Below are positions 6,694 through 10,214 of a stretch of 10,214 bases of DNA, in pieces. The notes under the pieces are model-generated. The model did no database searches. It was not told where the DNA came from and saw only the letters and a program-made list of their open reading frames with translations. The translations under genes and the position numbers were made by a program. The first letter of the stretch is position 1; each line of letters opens with the position of its first letter. Source of the stretch: Pseudobdellovibrionaceae bacterium (GTDB lineage: Bacteria > Bdellovibrionota > Bdellovibrionia > Bdellovibrionales > JAMPXM01). The DNA is taken from the NCBI GenBank assembly GCA_022843085.1, contig JALHOI010000020.1, positions 1,175 to 11,388 on the forward strand, read 5' to 3'.

Positions 6694-7315
6694 CAGGCGC
6701 GCCTCCTGCCCTAGGCGGAGTCGTTGGAGAACCAGCTGGAGCCGGATCTAACTCTTTCAGATACCGGTAACCCACCAAAACTCCGGAAAGCTCGACGGTC
6801 GGAACGTCTTCGGCCGTTTTCATTTTAACCTGCAATTTATCGAAGGTTAAAAGCCGTTCAATTCTCGAAAGCGATGACAAAAACAGCACCACTTGCGCAA
6901 ACGTGCCCTGCAACGAGAATTCGAGACGAGTCATTTCGTAGAAATCCCGCTTCTCGACAATTTCTAGGGCCCGTGTTGAAAACACTCTTGGCCCCGAAAG
7001 CTGAGCCTGTTGATTCACGAGTCGTGTCAGCTCATTCGCGTTAATTTCTTGCGGTAGATACTCCAGAACTTTCTCGAATTGAATCTCGTTCTGCCGAACC
7101 GCCTTTTCAAACTTTTCAGCATCGGCCATTGCCTCTTTCGTCTCTCGCAGCTGACGTTCCGATTCGGCGTATTTCACATTGAGTGCCTGAATACCCGTTT
7201 CGAGGACACTCCCATCATCGTAGAAGAGACCCCAATACGCACCGGCGCAAATCAAGCCGCCGATGACAACTTTGCTCCACGTCATGTCCCCAATCTGAAG
7301 GATATATTTCTCCAT
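6677..7315 (-). CDS. pilO: Type IV pilus inner-membrane protein PilO
   Basis: PilO pairs with PilN in the inner membrane and helps align the motor, platform and secretin. The product has 212 aa: a short cytoplasmic N-terminus, one membrane helix (about 15-32, KVVIGGLICAGAYWGLFY), a charged coiled coil (about 40-85), and a ferredoxin-like periplasmic domain (about 90-190, including FYEMTRLEFSLQGTF). The tail is rich in Pro, Gly and Ala (from about 192). The tail codons also contain the ribosome binding site of pilP. ATG 7315 overlaps the pilN stop by one base (TGATG), so translation is probably coupled. Confidence 0.93.
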   Translation of the reverse strand: MEKYILQIGDMTWSKVVIGGLICAGAYWGLFYDDGSVLETGIQALNVKYAESERQLRETKEAMADAEKFEKAVRQNEIQFEKVLEYLPQEINANELTRLVNQQAQLSGPRVFSTRALEIVEKRDFYEMTRLEFSLQGTFAQVVLFLSSLSRIERLLTFDKLQVKMKTAEDVPTVELSGVLVGYRYLKELDPAPAGSPTTPPRAGGAPGGTAK

Positions 7316-7923
7316 CAGGGTCCCTCTTGGCGGCCGACATTGAATTCGACATTAAATTTAGTCACGGAACCGAGCAGCGGGTTGTTGACGAGCGATGTTC
7401 CCTTAGGATTTGGCTGCGAAAAATAAACGTTGGCTTTAAGTGCTTGCAGAAGTTCCGTGAGAGAGCCCTCATTCAACGCAAACCCGTCGAGTACAATTTT
7501 TCCGTTTTCCATTGTTACCTGATCGAGCCAGGCCCCTGACGGAAAGACACTTTGCAGCTGATCGAGTACTTTGACCTCGCGCAGACGGTTTTTTGCGAGT
7601 TCACGTATGACGCCAGCTTCTTTCTCGATCTTTGATTTGAGGCGGTTCGCTTTCTCGACCCTCGGCGCAGCCGAACCGAACGAAGCCTTTTCGGCTTCAA
7701 CCGCGTCGACCCGCTGCTGGATTTGAGTCCGGTCAGCTTGTAGGCTGTTGAGCCGCAGCTTCTCCCAGATGAACATGAGCATTGGAAACAGCAGAATGAC
7801 GACGACTTTGATCGCGGCTTGACGGCGCACATCGACCGAAACGATTTCGCTGCCGACGACGGAAGTCCCCATCGAGGTCGCCGCGGACATCCCCATGTTT
7901 CGAAGAAGATTGACCCTAATCAT
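7315..7923 (-). CDS. pilN: Type IV pilus inner-membrane protein PilN
   Basis: PilN is the inner-membrane partner of PilO; its short cytoplasmic tail binds the groove of PilM. The product has 202 aa and opens MIRVNLL, matching the conserved INLLP-type PilM-binding motif. The cytoplasmic tail is longer than in many PilN proteins (about 35 residues before the helix, with Met-, Ser- and Thr-rich stretches). One membrane helix (about 36-53) is followed by a coiled coil (about 56-115) and a periplasmic domain (about 118-200, including WLDQVTMENGKIVLDGFA). ATG 7923 overlaps the pilM stop by four bases (ATGA), so it is likely translated by coupling with pilM. Confidence 0.93.
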   Translation of the reverse strand: MIRVNLLRNMGMSAATSMGTSVVGSEIVSVDVRRQAAIKVVVILLFPMLMFIWEKLRLNSLQADRTQIQQRVDAVEAEKASFGSAAPRVEKANRLKSKIEKEAGVIRELAKNRLREVKVLDQLQSVFPSGAWLDQVTMENGKIVLDGFALNEGSLTELLQALKANVYFSQPNPKGTSLVNNPLLGSVTKFNVEFNVGRQEGP

Positions 7924-8972
7924 TCTTTCATCCCGCGCATCGCGAGACCCAATGCGACTGGAGAAATGGATTGAATTTGCTGAATATAATCGGGCGTCAG
8001 AGACTTCTCATCGTACGTAATCTGTTGGAAAGGATTGAAAACCTCGAACGGAACCCCGACAGCCGCTGAAATCTCTTCGACGAGCTTGGGAATAAAAATG
8101 CTTCCGCCGGAAACGTAGATTTTGCTGACGCGGCCTCCACCGCCAGTCGCGATAAAAAACTCGAAGGCGTTTCGAATTTCGTCGACGACTTGCTCGGTTG
8201 TAGAAGCGAGCACCGTATTTACTTCGGGCGGGACCTCTTGGCCCATCGACGCACTGATCTTAAGCGACTCGGCCTCGGGGACCGAGACTCCCATCGATTT
8301 GTGTAACTCGTTGGTATAGGTCTGCCCGCCGACCATTGAGTCGCGACTAAAAATGACGTCACCGTTTTCAATGATGACGAGGTTGGTGACACCCGCACCA
8401 ATATTTAGCAACGCGGTCAGCCCCTGCACTTTCCCGTAGTTGGCCTCGAAGCAATTGGCGAGAGCAAAGCCAGAAACATCGAGAATCGAGCACTTCAAGT
8501 CGGCCGACTCTAAGGTCTCGATGAAACGGAAAACGAACTCCTGCTTTGCACCGATCAAAATGATGTCAAGATTTTCTCCGGCGCCGCGATCGGGATGACG
8601 TATCACGTGGTGATCGATAGCCGCTTCGTTGACATCAAACGGGATGTACTGCTCGGCCTCCCACTTTATCGCCTCGGCAATTAAGTTCTCTTCGATCGGT
8701 GCCATCGATATTCGTTTGACGATGACACCGTTTCCGAAGATTCCCGTCGCGACATTCTTTCGCTTAGTTTTGACAGATTGAATAAGAGTTTTGATGGTGG
8801 CCGAAACACTTTGCGGTTCGAGAATTTCGCCTTCTTTGACCCAACCAGGATTGAGCGTGACAACGCCAAACTTGCGGAGGATCCAACCCTTACGAGTTGC
8901 ATCCATCTCAGCAAGCTTAACGCTGCTCGTTCCGATATCGATGGCGACTACTTTTTTCTGGCCAAAAAACAT
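7920..8972 (-). CDS. pilM: Type IV pilus assembly protein PilM (actin-like ATPase fold)
   Basis: PilM forms a cytoplasmic ring under the pilus platform and binds the PilN tail. The product is 350 aa, the usual family length. Actin/FtsA-type nucleotide motifs are clear: phosphate 1 VAIDIGTSSVKL (9-20), phosphate 2 around LLNIGAGVTNLVI (188-200), and adenosine KIYVSGGS (284-291). The segment IKWEAEQYIPFD (102-113) is typical of PilM. There is no signal or membrane helix. ATG 8972 has only a weak G-rich stretch upstream. It is the first gene of the pilMNOPQ run and lies behind the promoter at 9020-9049. Confidence 0.97.
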   Translation of the reverse strand: MFFGQKKVVAIDIGTSSVKLAEMDATRKGWILRKFGVVTLNPGWVKEGEILEPQSVSATIKTLIQSVKTKRKNVATGIFGNGVIVKRISMAPIEENLIAEAIKWEAEQYIPFDVNEAAIDHHVIRHPDRGAGENLDIILIGAKQEFVFRFIETLESADLKCSILDVSGFALANCFEANYGKVQGLTALLNIGAGVTNLVIIENGDVIFSRDSMVGGQTYTNELHKSMGVSVPEAESLKISASMGQEVPPEVNTVLASTTEQVVDEIRNAFEFFIATGGGGRVSKIYVSGGSIFIPKLVEEISAAVGVPFEVFNPFQQITYDEKSLTPDYIQQIQSISPVALGLAMRGMKE

Positions 8973-9019
8973 ATTCGCGTTTTACCCAGGACCCCAGTCC
9001 AGTTCATAACCCAGATCAA

Positions 9020-9049
9020 AGTAGACCCAACGTAGCTAACTTGTGTCAA
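9020..9049 (-). promoter_or_regulatory. Sigma70-type promoter for pilM operon
   Basis: On the minus strand a perfect -35 TTGACA (9044-9049) is followed after 18 bases by TCTACT (9020-9025), which matches four of six -10 positions. Transcription would start near 9012, giving a leader of about 40 bases before pilM. It lies in the only sizeable gap of the pil cluster, between pilD and pilM. The boxes are seen; activity is inferred. Confidence 0.55.
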
Positions 9050-9107
9050 ATCGCGTCTCACTAGAGGCCGGTTTGAGTGAACGTCCTGGACCATGATCTC
9101 ATTGCGG

Positions 9108-9133
9108 AAATCTTAGAGGGCAAATCTTAGAGG
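9108..9133. repeat. 12-bp tandem direct repeat at the pilD stop codon
   Basis: AAATCTTAGAGG occurs at 9108-9119 and again at 9122-9133, a 14-base period with two bases between copies. The right copy contains the pilD stop codon (TAA on the minus strand, 9127-9129). The left copy lies just past it, in the gap before pilM. It looks like a small local duplication. Confidence 0.8.
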
Positions 9134-9960
9134 CCATGAAGACCGAGATACCACTCTGTCCAAGACGGCCCGTCAGCCAAAAGATAAACCAACGCCGCGG
9201 TCGCAAGAAACGGTCCGAACGGAATGGCAAATGACGGAACATCTTCCCCGTCACCTTCTGGCTCGGGAGCAGCGGCACGACGGCGATTTTTTATGAGGAC
9301 GGTCGCAACTCCGACAACGCTGCCAAAAATGCTGGCAACCATGATGACAAACGGAATGGACTGCCAGCCGAGGACAGCCCCGACCCACGCAAGCAGCTTG
9401 ATGTCGCCTCCACCCATTCCTTCGCGTTTTCGAACAAGAAAATAAAAGTAGGCGATCGCCCACAGGAATCCGCCGCCGAGAAGAACGCCGTAGAGACTAT
9501 CTAAAAATTTTCTGTCGGGATTCAAGAGTGCGCCAAAAAGCCCGATGACGATACCTGAGAGAGTAAACTTATCAGGCAAGATCATGTGATCGAGGTCGAT
9601 AAAGCTGCAGACGACAAGGCTGAAAATAAAAACAAATGCTTCGATCAAGTTCCAGGACCAGCCGAATCTCAGCCATGCAGCTGCAAACAAGCACCCCGTT
9701 AAAAGCTCAACCATGGCGTAGCGGATCGAGTAAGTGGCTTTACAGTTTGCGCACCGACCTCGAAGCAAAAACCAGCTGAGCACCGGGATATTGTGATAAA
9801 ATTTGATCGGTTTTTGGCACGAACCGCAGGCACTTCCCGGCCTGACAACGCTTTTTCCTAACGGCAGCCGATAAATGACGACGTTACCGAAGCTTCCAAG
9901 ACAAGCGCCCAGTAAGAAAACATAGATCAACATCAGCCAATCGGGCGGCAATTCAAACAA
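9127..9960 (-). CDS. pilD: Prepilin peptidase / N-methyltransferase PilD
   Basis: PilD is the inner-membrane aspartyl protease that cleaves the leader of type IV prepilins and methylates the new N-terminus. The product has 277 aa. The N-terminal part has GSFGNVVIYRLP (22-32). Two CxxC pairs (C45/C48 and C70/C73) form the cytoplasmic zinc-binding segment. Catalytic aspartates lie in IDLDHMILPD (D122 or D124, 121-130) and in GMGGGDIKLL (D186, the GxGD motif). About seven or eight hydrophobic helices are visible. A charged Pro/Glu-rich loop sits near the C-terminus (AAAPEPEGDGEDV). The start is TTG at 9960, because AGGAGA lies seven bases upstream (9968-9973). It overlaps the upstream pilI stop by eight bases, so coupling is likely. 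Confidence 0.96.
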   Translation of the reverse strand: MFELPPDWLMLIYVFLLGACLGSFGNVVIYRLPLGKSVVRPGSACGSCQKPIKFYHNIPVLSWFLLRGRCANCKATYSIRYAMVELLTGCLFAAAWLRFGWSWNLIEAFVFIFSLVVCSFIDLDHMILPDKFTLSGIVIGLFGALLNPDRKFLDSLYGVLLGGGFLWAIAYFYFLVRKREGMGGGDIKLLAWVGAVLGWQSIPFVIMVASIFGSVVGVATVLIKNRRRAAAPEPEGDGEDVPSFAIPFGPFLATAALVYLLADGPSWTEWYLGLHGL

Positions 9961-10214
9961 AATCGCGTCTCCTAAAAATTAGAACCGTCGCGCTGATAAG
10001 AACGAGAACCCAGCCTAACATCGACGCGCTTCCCGCGAGAATTTCAGCGCCGTCAATCGTCGTTCCGTAGACGGGCGCTGAACGCCAGTTAAATTTCTCA
10101 AGGTTTGGGACCAGGTAGCTGATTGCTCGACCGAAAAATTTGAAACTTTCCGAGTCTGATTTCTGTATAAAGAACTCAAGCGAGTCGACCCAGTGACCCA
10201 GCATAAAGATGGCA
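9953..10214 (-). CDS. pilI: ABC-2 type permease, C-terminal part (PilI-like), cut by window edge
   Basis: Only the last 86 complete codons are in the window; the frame stays open to the right edge, so the methionine at 10204 is internal. The visible part has a segment with the ABC-2 permease look (YLVPNLEKFNWRS), then a final hydrophobic helix (about WVLVLISATVLIF) ending in RRRDFV, a very common C-terminus for ABC-2 permeases. In Myxococcus xanthus the genes run pilG-pilH-pilI-pilD-pilM, where PilH is an ABC ATPase and PilI the permease, needed for pilus assembly. The same position directly before pilD supports the PilI call. The family assignment is fairly firm; the symbol rests on gene order. 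Confidence 0.75.
   Translation of the reverse strand, partial: AIFMLGHWVDSLEFFIQKSDSESFKFFGRAISYLVPNLEKFNWRSAPVYGTTIDGAEILAGSASMLGWVLVLISATVLIFRRRDFV

Overview
The window looks like chromosomal DNA from a predatory or deltaproteobacterial-type Gram-negative bacterium, most likely Bdellovibrionota. The basis is the gene order pilI-pilD-pilM-pilN-pilO-pilP-pilQ, which I know from Myxococcus xanthus and its relatives, combined with protein sequences that read as Bdellovibrio-like. The lineage is an inference from gene order and protein character; no database search was possible.

Nearly everything lies on the minus strand, so the main transcription unit reads from right to left. At the right edge is the C-terminal end of an ABC-2 permease (PilI), which overlaps the start of pilD, the prepilin peptidase gene. 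After a 154-base gap carrying a good sigma70-type promoter come pilM, pilN, pilO and pilP, tightly coupled by overlapping starts and stops. Next, 114 bases on, is pilQ, the outer-membrane secretin. A lipoprotein gene of unknown family follows 19 bases after pilQ, then rarA (AAA+ replication/recombination factor) 41 bases later. I see no clear terminator between pilM and the end of rarA, so these may share a transcript.

The pil genes together form the alignment and secretin half of a type IVa pilus machine: PilM (cytoplasmic actin-like ring), PilN and PilO (inner-membrane coiled-coil proteins), PilP (periplasmic link) and PilQ (outer-membrane pore). PilD processes the pilins, and PilI belongs to the ABC transporter that deltaproteobacterial-type pili need. 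The PilQ here has an odd N-terminus: a lysine/arginine cluster followed by eight acidic tetrapeptide repeats.

The left third is different in content. A small cupin gene on the plus strand runs head-on into rarA, with the two stop codons overlapping. It is divergent from a hypothetical gene on the minus strand that starts at TTG behind a perfect Shine-Dalgarno. A 15-base palindrome lies between these two genes. Further left are a possible 55-codon small gene on the plus strand, and a tRNA-Ala(UGC) gene on the minus strand followed by a perfect 10-base inverted repeat. Positions 1-60 are T-rich on the plus strand and hold no gene that I can support. I found no insertion sequence, CRISPR array, rRNA or phage gene.
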